From Flavitalea plasmicola (lineage in GTDB: Bacteria; Bacteroidota; Bacteroidia; Chitinophagales; Chitinophagaceae): a stretch of 64,000 nucleotides of DNA. Position numbers and translations under genes: made by a program. This document shows, in pieces, positions 33,885-43,950 of this stretch. Positions within the stretch are counted from its first letter, which is position 1. Every line of letters starts with the position of its first letter. A model generated the notes under the pieces. That model searched no databases and had not been told where the DNA came from. It worked only from the letters and a program-made list of their open reading frames with translations. Where the stretch lies: assembly GCF_030546645.1 (NCBI RefSeq), contig NZ_JAUOTO010000009.1:248001-312000 (forward strand), read 5' to 3'.

Positions 33885-36194
33885 TTATTGGATTTCCTTT
33901 GTCAGACGGATGATCACCAGTTTTGACACCGGCGTATTGCTTTTTTCCGCCACGCTGTCGATGGGGACCAGGACATTGGTCTCCGGGTAATAGGTGGCTG
34001 CGCATCCGGCCGGGATGGAATAAGGGACGACGATGAAGCGGTGAGCGATCCTTTCGACGTTGTTGTAATGGCTGGTGATGTCTACAATATCGCCTTTTTG
34101 GAGGTTTTGTTCATGCATGTCCCTTTCATTGAGGAAGATAACCCTTCGTTCATTGTAAATACCCCGGTACCTGTCGTCCATTCCGTAAATGGTGGTATTG
34201 AACTGATCGTGGCTTCGGATGGTCATCATCATGAGCTCGCCCGGGGCCAGGGTAATATGGTCAGGGTGAACGATGCTGAACTGTGCTTTCTGGGATGGTG
34301 TGGTGAATTTCCCTTCACGGGGTGCGTTGGGAAGGTAGAAGCCGCCTGGTTCCCGTACTCTTTTGTTATATGCTTCGAAGCCCGGGATCGTCTTTTCGAT
34401 GTCGGCGCGGATGGCGTCGTAATGGTGCAGATATTTATCCCAGTCGATGGGGGGCTTCCCCGCGAGGGTGGCTTTAGCCAGCCGGCAGACAATGACGGGT
34501 TCGCTCAGCAGTTGGCTGGATACGGGGGACAACATCCCTTTGGATGCCTGGACGACGCCCATGGAATTCTCGCAGGATACGAACTGGTCTTCGCCATTCA
34601 TGGAATCTTTATCGCTGCGGGCGAGGCAGGGCAGGATGATGGCTTCTTCACCGTGGATCAGGTGGCTGCGGTTGAGCTTGGTTGAGACATGTACGGTGAG
34701 GCGGCATCTGCGAAGGGCTTCTGCGGTGTATAGGGTATCGGGGGTGGCTGAAAGGAAGTTGCCGCCCATGGCGAAAAAGACCTTTGCCTTGCCTTCGTGC
34801 ATGGCTTTGATGGCATTGACCACGTCGTAGCCGTGCCGGCGGGGCGGGGGGAAACCAAACGTCTCCTGAATGGCATCCAGGAACTTTTCCGTTGGGCTTT
34901 CCCAAATACCTACGGTGCGGTCGCCCTGTACGTTGCTATGGCCGCGTACCGGGCAGGTGCCTGCGCCAGGTTTGCCGATGCTGCCTTTCAGCAGGAGCAG
35001 ATTGACGATCTCTTTTATGGAGTCCACTGCATTTTTGTGTTGGGTAAGCCCCATGGCCCAGCAAACGATGATCTTCCTGCTGTCTTTCAGGAAAGCGGCG
35101 GCTTCTCCTATTTGCTGAATGCTGATGCCACAGGCGGCAGCCAGGTCAGGAAGGGATGCCCGCTGCAGGTGTTGGATAAAGGCGTCGTAACCTTCCGTGT
35201 GCTGTTGAATGAATGTATGGTCGAACACGGAGCCGGGCGATCTTTCCTCGTCGAGCCAGAGGAGAAGCTCGATGGCTTGCAGGAGGGCCATATCGCCGTT
35301 GAGCTTTATCTGCAGGAACAGGTCGGTGAGCGGGGTGGCGCTGCCCAGGATGCCTTTTACATGCTGGGGGTTGCGGAAGGCCATCAATCCTGTTTCGGGA
35401 AGGGGATTGATGGAAATGATCTTTGCGCCATTCTTCTTTGCTTTTTCAAGGGCTGTCAGCATGCGGGGGGCATTGGTGCCTGGATTCTGTCCCATGATGA
35501 TGATGACCTCAGCCTGGTGAAGGTCGTCCAGGGTTACGGAACCTTTACCGAGGCCCAGGGTCTCGGTGAGGGCGACCCCACTGGACTCATGGCACATATT
35601 GGAGCAATCGGGGAGGTTGTTGGTACCGAAGGCGCGTGCGAAGAGCTGGTAGAGGAAGGCTGCTTCGTTGCTGGTGCGACCGGAGGTATAGAAGATGGCT
35701 TCATCGGGTGAAGCCAGGGAATTGAGGGATGCGGCTATTTTTTGGAATGCTTCGTCCCAGGAGACAGGCTGGTAATGGCCAGCTCCTTTGGGAAGATACA
35801 CCGGCTGGGCTATCCGTCCTTGTTTGCCCAGATGGTAGTCCGACAGTTCTGAAAGGGCGGAGACGGAATTATTGGCAAAGAAGTCTCCTGTGAGCTTTTT
35901 GGTCGTGATCTCTTCGGCTATGGCCTTGGCGCCATTCTCGCAATATTCGGCAATCCCGGAGCGTTCGTCGTCCGGGTCGGGCCAGGCGCAGCTGGGGCAG
36001 TCGAAGCCATTCTTCTGGTTGACCTTTGCGAGGGCTTTCAATCCTCTGGCAAGGCCTGCTTCACCGATGGCATACCGGAAGCTGGCCACGATGGCGGGAA
36101 GGCCTACGGCTTTTGTTTTGACATCGCCGGTGTGGAGGTTGGTTAGCTGATCGGGGCTCTCTGCTTTTTCGGGATGATCTTTCTCTTCGGACAT
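33885..36194 (-). CDS. FdhF/YdeP-family molybdopterin oxidoreductase
   Basis: A 769-residue cytoplasmic protein. It follows the YdeP subfamily: C-P-S-C-A-W-P-D-P (Cys66 and Cys69) near the N-terminus, N-M-C-H-E-S-S-G-V-A-L near residue 200, G-Q-N-P-G-T-N-A-P-R and the C-terminal molydopterin-dinucleotide-binding domain (M-M-T-I-R-S-H-D-Q-F-N-T-T-I-Y-G). Only two Cys occur in the N-terminal motif, so a normal four-Cys [4Fe-4S] site is not evident there. The substrate of this subfamily is not established; formate dehydrogenase activity is often assumed. It is 14 bases downstream of fdhD, the sulfurtransferase such enzymes need. Confidence 0.88.
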   Translation of the reverse strand: MSEEKDHPEKAESPDQLTNLHTGDVKTKAVGLPAIVASFRYAIGEAGLARGLKALAKVNQKNGFDCPSCAWPDPDDERSGIAEYCENGAKAIAEEITTKKLTGDFFANNSVSALSELSDYHLGKQGRIAQPVYLPKGAGHYQPVSWDEAFQKIAASLNSLASPDEAIFYTSGRTSNEAAFLYQLFARAFGTNNLPDCSNMCHESSGVALTETLGLGKGSVTLDDLHQAEVIIIMGQNPGTNAPRMLTALEKAKKNGAKIISINPLPETGLMAFRNPQHVKGILGSATPLTDLFLQIKLNGDMALLQAIELLLWLDEERSPGSVFDHTFIQQHTEGYDAFIQHLQRASLPDLAAACGISIQQIGEAAAFLKDSRKIIVCWAMGLTQHKNAVDSIKEIVNLLLLKGSIGKPGAGTCPVRGHSNVQGDRTVGIWESPTEKFLDAIQETFGFPPPRRHGYDVVNAIKAMHEGKAKVFFAMGGNFLSATPDTLYTAEALRRCRLTVHVSTKLNRSHLIHGEEAIILPCLARSDKDSMNGEDQFVSCENSMGVVQASKGMLSPVSSQLLSEPVIVCRLAKATLAGKPPIDWDKYLHHYDAIRADIEKTIPGFEAYNKRVREPGGFYLPNAPREGKFTTPSQKAQFSIVHPDHITLAPGELMMMTIRSHDQFNTTIYGMDDRYRGIYNERRVIFLNERDMHEQNLQKGDIVDITSHYNNVERIAHRFIVVPYSIPAGCAATYYPETNVLVPIDSVAEKSNTPVSKLVIIRLTKEIQ

Positions 36195-36208
36195 GTCTAT
36201 TGGTTTAT

Positions 36209-37033
36209 TCAGATCCGGACCCTGTGGGCCCCTGCGTATATATTAAAGCGTTGGTCCCTCAGGAAGCCGATAAGGGTCATATTATATTCCTGCGCCAGCT
36301 GGACGGCCAGGCTGGAAGGGGCGCCGACAGCTGCGACTACGTGTATACCAGCCATGGCTGCCTTTTGTATCAGTTCGAAGCAGGCCCGTCCGCTCAACAA
36401 TAAGATATGGTTGGAAAGAGGGAGCATGTCTTCCTGCAGGCTGGACCCAATGAGCTTGTCCAGGGCATTGTGACGGCCAATGTCCTCTTTTAACGTTATG
36501 TAATCTCCTTGTTTGTGAAAGAGGGCCGCGGCATGGAGGCTGCCTGTGGAGCTAAACAGCTCTTGTTGCAGGCGAAGCTGTGCGGGCAGGAGGTGAATGG
36601 TCTCCGGATCGATTTGCCAATCTGCCCCTGAAGGTGGTGGACAGACCGTTCGCAGGGCTTCCAGGGAAGATTTTCCGCAGACGCCACAGCTGGAGGTGGT
36701 GTAAAAATGGCGTTGTAATTTCCCCAGGTCGAGGGCTATATTCTTTTGCAGGCTGACGAGTATGGAGTTGGCTGTATAGGTCGAGACCATGTCTATGGCG
36801 GAGGCGTCAGGGATGATGCCTTCCGTGAACAGGAAACCCGTTGCCAACTGTACGTCGTGGCCGGGCGTACGCATGGTGATGGAAATGCTCTGTTCCCGGC
36901 GATCTGCCGCAGGACCGTGTTGAAGACGGATCTCCAGCGGCTCTTCGATCGCCAGTTCGTCGATGGCATCCAGGACACCTGTGTCCCGTATCTTTTGTAT
37001 CGGTAAGTGGGCGATGCCCGGTGATTGCGTCAT
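36209..37033 (-). CDS. fdhD: FdhD sulfurtransferase for molybdoenzyme maturation
   Basis: A 274-residue cytoplasmic protein with the FdhD signature: A-T-G-F-L-F-T-E-G-I-I (about 82-92), the redox/persulfide loop S-S-C-G-V-C-G-K (two Cys, about 134-141) and G-R-A-C-F-E-L-I-Q-K near residue 225. FdhD passes sulfur from a cysteine desulfurase to the molybdenum cofactor of formate-dehydrogenase-type enzymes. It forms an operon with the ydeP-type gene, its obvious client. Confidence 0.92.
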   Translation of the reverse strand: MTQSPGIAHLPIQKIRDTGVLDAIDELAIEEPLEIRLQHGPAADRREQSISITMRTPGHDVQLATGFLFTEGIIPDASAIDMVSTYTANSILVSLQKNIALDLGKLQRHFYTTSSCGVCGKSSLEALRTVCPPPSGADWQIDPETIHLLPAQLRLQQELFSSTGSLHAAALFHKQGDYITLKEDIGRHNALDKLIGSSLQEDMLPLSNHILLLSGRACFELIQKAAMAGIHVVAAVGAPSSLAVQLAQEYNMTLIGFLRDQRFNIYAGAHRVRI

Positions 37034-37116
37034 GGGGTAAAGTTATGCAAAAAGTCTGCCGTCCGAACCGGAATCGGACAGGAGGCGGAGTAAAAAGAAA
37101 TAAGTATCTTGGCGGC

Positions 37117-39393
37117 ATGAGAAAACACATCCCTTTCTGGATGTTGCTGCTGGCGGCCTATTCCGGTGTTGCCCAGGACTTTTCCGCCGGAGAGGTGCAG
37201 CGTTATGAACATGAAGCCCGCCAGGTGCAGATCATACGCGACAAATGGGGTATTCCACATATTTATGGTAAGACGGATGCGTCGGCTGTATTCGGGTTGA
37301 TGTATGCTGAATGCGAGGAAGATTTCCGCAGGGTGGAGAAGAATTACCTGGAGATGCTGGGCCGGCAGGCGGAGGCATACGGGGAATCTTTTTTACATAA
37401 TGACGTGATGATGCGCCTGATCTATGACAGCGCCCAGGCTGTGGCGGACTATAAGAAAAGCCCTGCCTGGATGCATGCGTTGCTGGATGCATTTGCGGAC
37501 GGCGTGAACTATTATCTTTATAAACATCCGGGGGTGAAGCCATTGGTGTTGCGGCATTGGGAGCCATGGTATGCGCTTATGTTCACGGATGGGAGCGTAT
37601 CCGCCACCAGCACGGGCGGTGTGAAGGCGGATGAGGTGTGGGCGTTTTATAATAAGTATGGGGCGCCCGGCGCGCTCAGGCCAAAGAAGGTCGAGCATGT
37701 TTCTGCTGTTGAAAGAATGGTATTGGAGGACCGGGGGATACTGCCATCGAAGCAGGAGCCGGAACCCGGGCCATCGGAGGAGGATGAAAAGGAGCATGGT
37801 TCCAACGGGTTTGCCATTGCACCGGCGCTTACGGCAAACGGGAATGCACTGCTGTATATCAATCCGCATGTCCCTTATTATTTCCGGATGGAGGTACACC
37901 TGGTGAGCGAGGAAGGGTTGAATGCCTACGGCGCCGTCACCTGGGGGCAATTCTTCATTTACCAGGGGTTCAATGCGCACTGTGGCTGGATGCATACTTC
38001 GAGCTATGCGGATGTTGCCGATCTATACCGGGAGAAGGTGAGCAGGGGAGGCCAGGGTTGGATATATGAATATGAAGGCGGATCGAGGACTGTGAGCAGC
38101 AAGCCTTTTACCGTATGGTATAAGAAGGACGAGCAGCTCCTGTCGAAACCATTCACAGGGCTATATACCCATCACGGACCTGTGGTTGCCAGCAGAGAAG
38201 GGAAATGGCTGAGCCTGAAAGAATATAACCGTAGTCTGAATGCTTTGCTGGAGGCGTGGCTGATCACGAAGGCAAAAAGCTTTGGTGAATATAAGAAGGC
38301 AATGGACCTCCGGGCTAATACGACGAACAACACGGTGTATGCAGATGATCAGGGGAATATTGCTTACTGGCATGGCAACTTTATGCCTCGCAGGGATACG
38401 GCCTATGACTGGTCGCAACCTGTAGACGGCTCTATATCCGGCACCGAATGGAAGGGGCTTCATGAGCTGGACGAGATCGTGCATGTGTATAATCCCGCCA
38501 CCGGGTGGATGCAGAATTGTAATTCCACTCCCTTTAGTCTTTCAGGGAGCAGCAGTCCCAGCCGGCGGGACTATCCGTATTATATGGCACCTGACGGGGA
38601 GAATTTCAGGGCATTGAATGCCGTCCGGCTGCTGGGTTCGGCAAAGGGGTTTACGCTGGACAGTCTTATCGCAAAGGGCTATGACAGCTACCTGACGGCC
38701 TTTGACAGGCTGTTGCCTGATCTGTTCGAAGCGTATGAGGCTGCGGGCGATGCGGATAAGGCATCTGTAAAGGAGGCGATCGATACATTGAAAGGATGGG
38801 ACAGGCGATCCGGCGTTCATTCTGTTGCCACCACGCTGGCTATTGAATGGGGGACAGCAATGGCAAAATATGCGCCTGTTGCAAAGTTGCCGGAGGATGG
38901 TTCGTATGCAGTGAATAATGTGAACTATGAGATCCGGAATGTTACGCCCGATCAAAAATTGCGAGAACTGCTGGCTGTGGTAGCTGACCTGACGGAAAGG
39001 TATGGCAGCTGGAAAGTGGAATGGGGAGAAGTATGCCGCTATCAGCGGTTGACCGGTGAGATCGCGGAGACTTATGATGATGGGCGCCCCAGCCTGCCTG
39101 TAGGATTGGTGCCGTCAGCATTTGGGGCGTTGCCTTCGGTGCAAAGCAGGGTCATGGCCCGTGTGAAAAAAAGGTATGCCTACTCGGGCAATAGTTTTAT
39201 CGCTGCCGTGGAGTTTGGGAAGCGGTTGCATGCAAGGACCATCGTGACGGGGGGAGAGAGCAGCAACCCTGCCTCCCCGCATTTCTCGGATCAGGCGGAG
39301 GGCTACCTGAGCGGGCATTTCAAGGAAGTCCTTTTCTATAAAGAAGACGTGCTGAAGAACGTGGAAAAAAGCTACCGGCCGGGCGGGGAATAG
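37117..39393 (+). CDS. Exported penicillin-acylase-family Ntn hydrolase
   Basis: A 758-residue protein; ATG 37117 gives signal peptide MRKHIPFWMLLLAAYSGVAQ (the frame opens at 37021, overlapping fdhD). The alpha part has I-I-R-D-K-W-G-I-P-H-I-Y-G. The autoproteolysis junction is H-G-S-N-G-F-A-I-A, with Ser229 as the expected new N-terminal nucleophile of the beta chain. N-N-T-V-Y-A-D and G-N-I-A-Y-W-H-G-N follow, as in acylase beta chains. Likely an amidase acting on acylated amino acids or lactones such as acyl-homoserine lactones; substrate is not determinable. Confidence 0.9.
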   Translation: MRKHIPFWMLLLAAYSGVAQDFSAGEVQRYEHEARQVQIIRDKWGIPHIYGKTDASAVFGLMYAECEEDFRRVEKNYLEMLGRQAEAYGESFLHNDVMMRLIYDSAQAVADYKKSPAWMHALLDAFADGVNYYLYKHPGVKPLVLRHWEPWYALMFTDGSVSATSTGGVKADEVWAFYNKYGAPGALRPKKVEHVSAVERMVLEDRGILPSKQEPEPGPSEEDEKEHGSNGFAIAPALTANGNALLYINPHVPYYFRMEVHLVSEEGLNAYGAVTWGQFFIYQGFNAHCGWMHTSSYADVADLYREKVSRGGQGWIYEYEGGSRTVSSKPFTVWYKKDEQLLSKPFTGLYTHHGPVVASREGKWLSLKEYNRSLNALLEAWLITKAKSFGEYKKAMDLRANTTNNTVYADDQGNIAYWHGNFMPRRDTAYDWSQPVDGSISGTEWKGLHELDEIVHVYNPATGWMQNCNSTPFSLSGSSSPSRRDYPYYMAPDGENFRALNAVRLLGSAKGFTLDSLIAKGYDSYLTAFDRLLPDLFEAYEAAGDADKASVKEAIDTLKGWDRRSGVHSVATTLAIEWGTAMAKYAPVAKLPEDGSYAVNNVNYEIRNVTPDQKLRELLAVVADLTERYGSWKVEWGEVCRYQRLTGEIAETYDDGRPSLPVGLVPSAFGALPSVQSRVMARVKKRYAYSGNSFIAAVEFGKRLHARTIVTGGESSNPASPHFSDQAEGYLSGHFKEVLFYKEDVLKNVEKSYRPGGE

Positions 39394-39415
39394 GGCTTAA
39401 AAGGGGCTGAAATAA

Positions 39416-40876
39416 TTACCGCTCCAGCCTGAAGCCCGGATCTACCGCCGGCCGGGCATCCGTATTGGCTACTGTCCATCCCGTCCTATACATCCATTCT
39501 GCGATCCTGGCGACCTTTTTCGTGTCGATGCGGCTGGCTTCGTCACGGGGCGTATGATAGTCCGGGTGTAGCAGCGAAGTAAAGAAAAGCGCGGGGATGC
39601 CGGCGCGGGCGTAAGGGAGATGATCGCTGCGGAAATACCAGCCTTCAATATGGGAAGCCTTGTCATAAGTGGTGTCGAGGAGAAAGCGGGGCCCTTGCTG
39701 GTTGGCCGAAAGCGCCATTTTGACCAGGTCGGTGGAATTACGGTGTGGGGGGACTACGCCCAGCAAGGCGGCGCTGTCCCCCGTGTTGCGACCGATCATA
39801 TCGCCGTTGAGCACGGCAGTGATGGCAGATGCGGGTACAGTAGGATGTGCGGCATACCACCGGGAGCCCAATAGTCCTCTTTCTTCGGCCCCATGCCAAA
39901 CGAAGAGGGCGGACCTTCGGCCGGGCGCCTTATTAAAGGCCCGGGCGATCGCCAGCAATGCCACGCTGACGCTGGCGTTGTCATCCGCCCCATTGTAAAT
40001 GGAGTCTGTGCCGGGGAAGGGGTGGATGCCGTCATGGTCCTGGTGACCGCTGAAAAGGACATATTCTTTGGAAAGGGAGGGATCTGTGCCGGGTATCATG
40101 CCTATCACATTGACGGAGGGGTATTCGAATTGTTGGACGTAGAGGGAGGCATGCAGGGAGAGGCCCGGCTGCCGTATCCAATCCAGTGCATCATGATGGA
40201 GCCATAATATGGGGGATCTGGGAGGAATATGTTCGTTCGGACCTCCGGGGATATCGTAGCTTCCCCGGCTGAAATAAGAGTTGTTAAGCGCCCAGCCGCC
40301 TTCGGCCAGGGAGTCGGCAATAAAGATCACGGCAGCCGCGCCCCGCGAGATCAGGGAGGTGGCATAACGGCGGGCCATCAATGCAGGATATCTCCGTATG
40401 GATAAGGAAACATTGAGATCGAGGCCTTGCGGGGATGCTGCCAGGACCACTGCTTTTCCACTGACATCCGCCCGGGCGGTGTCTTCTTTCCGGAGGAAAA
40501 GGAGCGGGGCATCCAGGGAAGCAGGGGCGGTGACTGGCAGCAATACATCCTGGCCTATGGACAGCGCGTGATCTCCGATGGTGATGCGGCTGGCAGGCGA
40601 AATACGATTTCTTGCCATCGAAAAGAACTGGAAATAAGTGCCGTCATCCCCGGCCGGCTTCAGTCCGGCGGCCTTTGCCTGGTCTGCCAGCCACATGGAT
40701 ACTTTCAGCTCGTCCAGGGTTCCGGCTTCCCTTCCTCTGAAATGGTCATCCGCCATATTGAACAGGTCTTTCCGGACGTCCTGTTCCCGGATGGAGGACA
40801 GGCCTGGCTGGGCATGGGCAAGGGCGCAGGTTATAAGCAGACAGAACAGGGGGGCGATGTAAATATGGTCTCTCAT
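39416..40876 (-). CDS. Exported M28-family zinc peptidase
   Basis: A 486-residue protein with signal peptide (ending A-H-A-Q, about 23). A PA-type insert lies about 115-240. The di-zinc site is complete: F-S-G-H-Q-D-H-D-G, Y-N-G-A-D-D-N-A-S, H-G-A-E-E-R-G-L-L-G-S, L-N-G-D-M-I-G and H-P-D-Y-H-T-P. A second, distinct M28 enzyme besides the one at 14887. Convergent with the acylase gene, 22 bases apart. Confidence 0.9.
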   Translation of the reverse strand: MRDHIYIAPLFCLLITCALAHAQPGLSSIREQDVRKDLFNMADDHFRGREAGTLDELKVSMWLADQAKAAGLKPAGDDGTYFQFFSMARNRISPASRITIGDHALSIGQDVLLPVTAPASLDAPLLFLRKEDTARADVSGKAVVLAASPQGLDLNVSLSIRRYPALMARRYATSLISRGAAAVIFIADSLAEGGWALNNSYFSRGSYDIPGGPNEHIPPRSPILWLHHDALDWIRQPGLSLHASLYVQQFEYPSVNVIGMIPGTDPSLSKEYVLFSGHQDHDGIHPFPGTDSIYNGADDNASVSVALLAIARAFNKAPGRRSALFVWHGAEERGLLGSRWYAAHPTVPASAITAVLNGDMIGRNTGDSAALLGVVPPHRNSTDLVKMALSANQQGPRFLLDTTYDKASHIEGWYFRSDHLPYARAGIPALFFTSLLHPDYHTPRDEASRIDTKKVARIAEWMYRTGWTVANTDARPAVDPGFRLER

Positions 40877-40921
40877 GTAATTGTTTGGTAGTAATATACG
40901 TTTAAAGCTTTATTTTGTAAT

Positions 40922-42553
40922 ATGAAGTTAAGCGCACCGTTACTGACCCGACGGCCATTCCTAGTTTTACCCTTAGCCCTGGCCGTCCTGTTCGTACTTA
41001 CTGCCTATATTGTTTACATGGTCAGCCGCCGCACAGGCGGCTCCTTTATGTATCCCCTGGATGATCCGTTCATTCATATGATCGTCGCCAAAATGCTGGC
41101 TTTTCAGGGGACCTGGGGCATTTCGCCCCATGAGTTTGAATCGGCGTCTTCTTCGGTGCTGTATACACTGATCCTGGCGGCATTATTCAAGGTGTTCTCC
41201 GTCAATATATTTATCCCGCTGATCGTTAATATCGTTGCCGGGACGGTCCTGGTGGTGGTGGTCCAGCGCTGGCTGCTGAAGCAGGGCGTAGGGGCCGGGG
41301 CACAGCTGCTGACCTTGCTGGGAGTCATTATCCTGGTGCCTTTGCCCGTCCTGATCATCAGCGGCATGGAGCATACGCTGCAATGTCTTTTTTCCTTTCT
41401 TTTTATTTTTGGATTTGCGGATTGGATGGCCGGACCGGGCGGCGGTGCAGGAGGAAAAGTGCCCTGGCAGACCTATCTATGGGGATTTTTAGCCTGTGCT
41501 ATCCGGTATGAGGGGCTATTCCTTGTGGCGATGGTGTGTCTTATCCTATTATATAAACGAAGGATCGGGCCGGCTTTTTTACTGGGCGCCGTGTCCTTTT
41601 TGCCTTTGCTCCTATTTGGTCTTTATTCCCTTTCGAAGGGAAGCTATTTTCTCCCCAATTCGGTGCTCATGAAGTCGGATGGAATACAAATGTCCCTTTC
41701 CGGCGTTGCCCGTTTTTTTGGCCGGATCCTTTTCAAAAAGCTAAGCCTTGCCGGCACGATGACGAATGTGGCGGTGCACCATCTGCTGCTAATATTACCA
41801 TTGACGTGGCTGCTGTTGAGCCGGCAGATCAGGCAATCGATGAATTATGGCTACCTGCTGCTGATCATTACGACCGCTCTTTTTTTACAGGTGTGCCTGG
41901 CGGCGGTGGGCTGGTTTTACCGGTATGAAGCCTATCTCATTTTATGTTCGCTGGTGTTATTGTCCGTGCTGCTGTATAAATATATGGCGGAGATCAGGCT
42001 GCGGCTGAAGGAATACCCTTTGTCGCTGTGGGTGGTCATTTTCGTCTTGCTGATCCCTTTCTTCCTGCGAAGCGGCGAGGCGTTCTATACGGCACCCCGG
42101 GCCTGTCACAATATTTATGAGCAGCAATATCAAATGGCGCAATTTCTCGGTAAATATTACAATAATGCGGTGGCGGTGGCCAATGACATCGGCGCCGTGT
42201 CATATTTCAAGAAGGAAAAGAATGTGGACCTGTATGGGCTGGCCAATATCCAGGTGACCCGGAGCAAGCGGAACAACTATTATACACCGCAGTTCCTGGA
42301 CAGCCTTTGTAAAGGGGAGCATGCACAGGTCGCCGTGATTTACGACAGCTGGTTCTCCAACGAGCTGTTGTCCAAATGGAATAAAGTAGCCACGTGGTCT
42401 ATCCCTGATAATATTATTTGCGGCGACAGCGTGGTGTCATTCTATTCGATCGACAAAGGTGGGGCGCCGGGGTTGAAGAGATCGCTCCAGGCTTATCAGC
42501 CTGCGTTGCCGGCGGGAGTGACGGTGAAATATTTTACTTCAGGTCAGGAATAG
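40922..42553 (+). CDS. GT-C-fold membrane glycosyltransferase-like protein
   Basis: A 543-residue inner-membrane protein with about ten to twelve transmembrane segments (first at 14-34) and a soluble C-terminal part of about 150 residues. The exoplasmic loop after the first helix contains Y-P-L-D-D-P-F-I-H-M (about 40-49), the acidic motif of GT-C enzymes that use polyprenyl-phosphate sugars, followed by the loop E-S-A-S-S-S-V-L-Y-T. A weaker relative is encoded at 57116. Family number and donor cannot be stated. Its last 20 bases overlap the convergent YeiH gene. Confidence 0.75.
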   Translation: MKLSAPLLTRRPFLVLPLALAVLFVLTAYIVYMVSRRTGGSFMYPLDDPFIHMIVAKMLAFQGTWGISPHEFESASSSVLYTLILAALFKVFSVNIFIPLIVNIVAGTVLVVVVQRWLLKQGVGAGAQLLTLLGVIILVPLPVLIISGMEHTLQCLFSFLFIFGFADWMAGPGGGAGGKVPWQTYLWGFLACAIRYEGLFLVAMVCLILLYKRRIGPAFLLGAVSFLPLLLFGLYSLSKGSYFLPNSVLMKSDGIQMSLSGVARFFGRILFKKLSLAGTMTNVAVHHLLLILPLTWLLLSRQIRQSMNYGYLLLIITTALFLQVCLAAVGWFYRYEAYLILCSLVLLSVLLYKYMAEIRLRLKEYPLSLWVVIFVLLIPFFLRSGEAFYTAPRACHNIYEQQYQMAQFLGKYYNNAVAVANDIGAVSYFKKEKNVDLYGLANIQVTRSKRNNYYTPQFLDSLCKGEHAQVAVIYDSWFSNELLSKWNKVATWSIPDNIICGDSVVSFYSIDKGGAPGLKRSLQAYQPALPAGVTVKYFTSGQE

Positions 42554-43901
42554 GCAGGAACCTGCCGTCGAATAAGATATAGGCCCAAAGGAGGGTCCAG
42601 ACAATGTTGAACAGCTGGGCTCCTATGAATGCCAGTGCCGGCCGCCCACCATTCAATTTAACGAGATCGGTAAAACGGGCTTCCAGGCCGATGGAAACGA
42701 AGGCAAGGGAGAACCAGATGGTGCGCAGCGCATTCAGGATGCCCCCTACCTGTTTTGTTGCCGGGGCTGGAATGAAGAATGAGAATAAGATAGAGACTAC
42801 GATAAAACCCAGGACGAACTTGGGGAAGCGTTCCCAGATGACCTTGCCGCTGGGGCGTTCGACTTCTGTGGCGTCGCCGGCAATATTTGCGGCCTTCTTT
42901 TTAAAAGTCCACCAAATGGCCAACATGAGGGCTGCCACGCCGATGAGCACATTCTGGGAGAATTTTACGATGACGCCCGCCTTTAGCGCTGCGGGCCCCA
43001 CGAGCTGAGCGGCGGCCGTCACGGAAGCTGTTGTATCCAGGGTGCCTCCCAGCCAGGCTCCGCCTACGATCTCGGGGATATGGAAGAACCGGATGATCCA
43101 GGGCTGCAATACCAGCATTGGCAAGGCAACGATCAATACCAGTGTGGTGACATAGGAGAGCTTTTGTTTGTCGCCCTTGATGGCTCCGCTGGCTGCGATG
43201 GCGGCGGACACGCCGCAAATGGAAACGGCAGAGGCGAGGATCACGCCAAATTCATCATCTACTTTTAATTTACGGGCGATCCACAGGGCGGCGAACCAGA
43301 CAACGCTGACGACGATGACGGATTGGAGAAGGCCGGGCAATCCCGCCTTGATAATATCTGTGAATAGTACGCTGGAGCCGAGGATCACCAGGCCTGTTTT
43401 GATATAAAATTCCGAGCGGGCCGCTTCCCGCAGCCATTCCGGCAGAACGGACAGGTTACTGATGAGCAGGCCGATGACGAGACCAAATATGACATATTCC
43501 AGACCGATATAGCTGATGGTGCTGTTGCCCGCGATGATCAGGGAGAGGATGCCGAAGCAGTAAATGACGATGAATCCCGCGACAAAGCGGCGGGGTGTGC
43601 CGCCCAGGAAGAAAACTGCAGCAATGGCAAGGAGGAAAAGTATTAGCCCGATGGCTGCCAGGAGAAGCAGATTGGAGGGGGCCAGCACTTTGGAGAAAAG
43701 GTCGCTGCTATTGGCCCACTGATAGACAGGCGCCTGGAATTTGAGACCAGGATTAAGACCGGCTACCATCAATATGGCGAGGATGACGGCTCCTCCTATG
43801 ATGAAGGCGACCCAATCTTCGCTGAGCAGTGTTTTGAAAGTAATTCCCGGCGCAAGTTTTTCAGGGAGGGTTGCGGAGGTTGTGTTGGAGGGTTGAGCCA
43901 T
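42534..43901 (-). CDS. YeiH/UPF0324-family membrane transporter
   Basis: A 455-residue protein with about eleven transmembrane helices. Family signatures include G-L-V-I-G-L-L-I-S-N, the Y-I-K-T-G-L-V-I-L-G-S-S-V-L-F stretch, V-S-I-C-G-V-S-A-A-I-A-A-S-G-A-I and A-W-L-G-G-T-L-D-T-T-A-S-V. The family is often annotated as a putative sulfate exporter and is associated with sulfur and sulfite metabolism. An additional helix pair at the N-terminus (about 30-110) makes it longer than YeiH of enterobacteria. A palindrome with extra half-site lies upstream. Confidence 0.85.
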   Translation of the reverse strand: MAQPSNTTSATLPEKLAPGITFKTLLSEDWVAFIIGGAVILAILMVAGLNPGLKFQAPVYQWANSSDLFSKVLAPSNLLLLAAIGLILFLLAIAAVFFLGGTPRRFVAGFIVIYCFGILSLIIAGNSTISYIGLEYVIFGLVIGLLISNLSVLPEWLREAARSEFYIKTGLVILGSSVLFTDIIKAGLPGLLQSVIVVSVVWFAALWIARKLKVDDEFGVILASAVSICGVSAAIAASGAIKGDKQKLSYVTTLVLIVALPMLVLQPWIIRFFHIPEIVGGAWLGGTLDTTASVTAAAQLVGPAALKAGVIVKFSQNVLIGVAALMLAIWWTFKKKAANIAGDATEVERPSGKVIWERFPKFVLGFIVVSILFSFFIPAPATKQVGGILNALRTIWFSLAFVSIGLEARFTDLVKLNGGRPALAFIGAQLFNIVWTLLWAYILFDGRFLPIPDLK

Positions 43902-43950
43902 AATGGGTGGTGACTTTTTGTAAAGTCGTATATGTACGCAAAATGTTAGT

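Noticed and set aside
34797-35711. 304-codon plus-strand frame
   Set aside because: Antisense to the ydeP-type gene, whose family motifs are unmistakable; no recognisable protein features.
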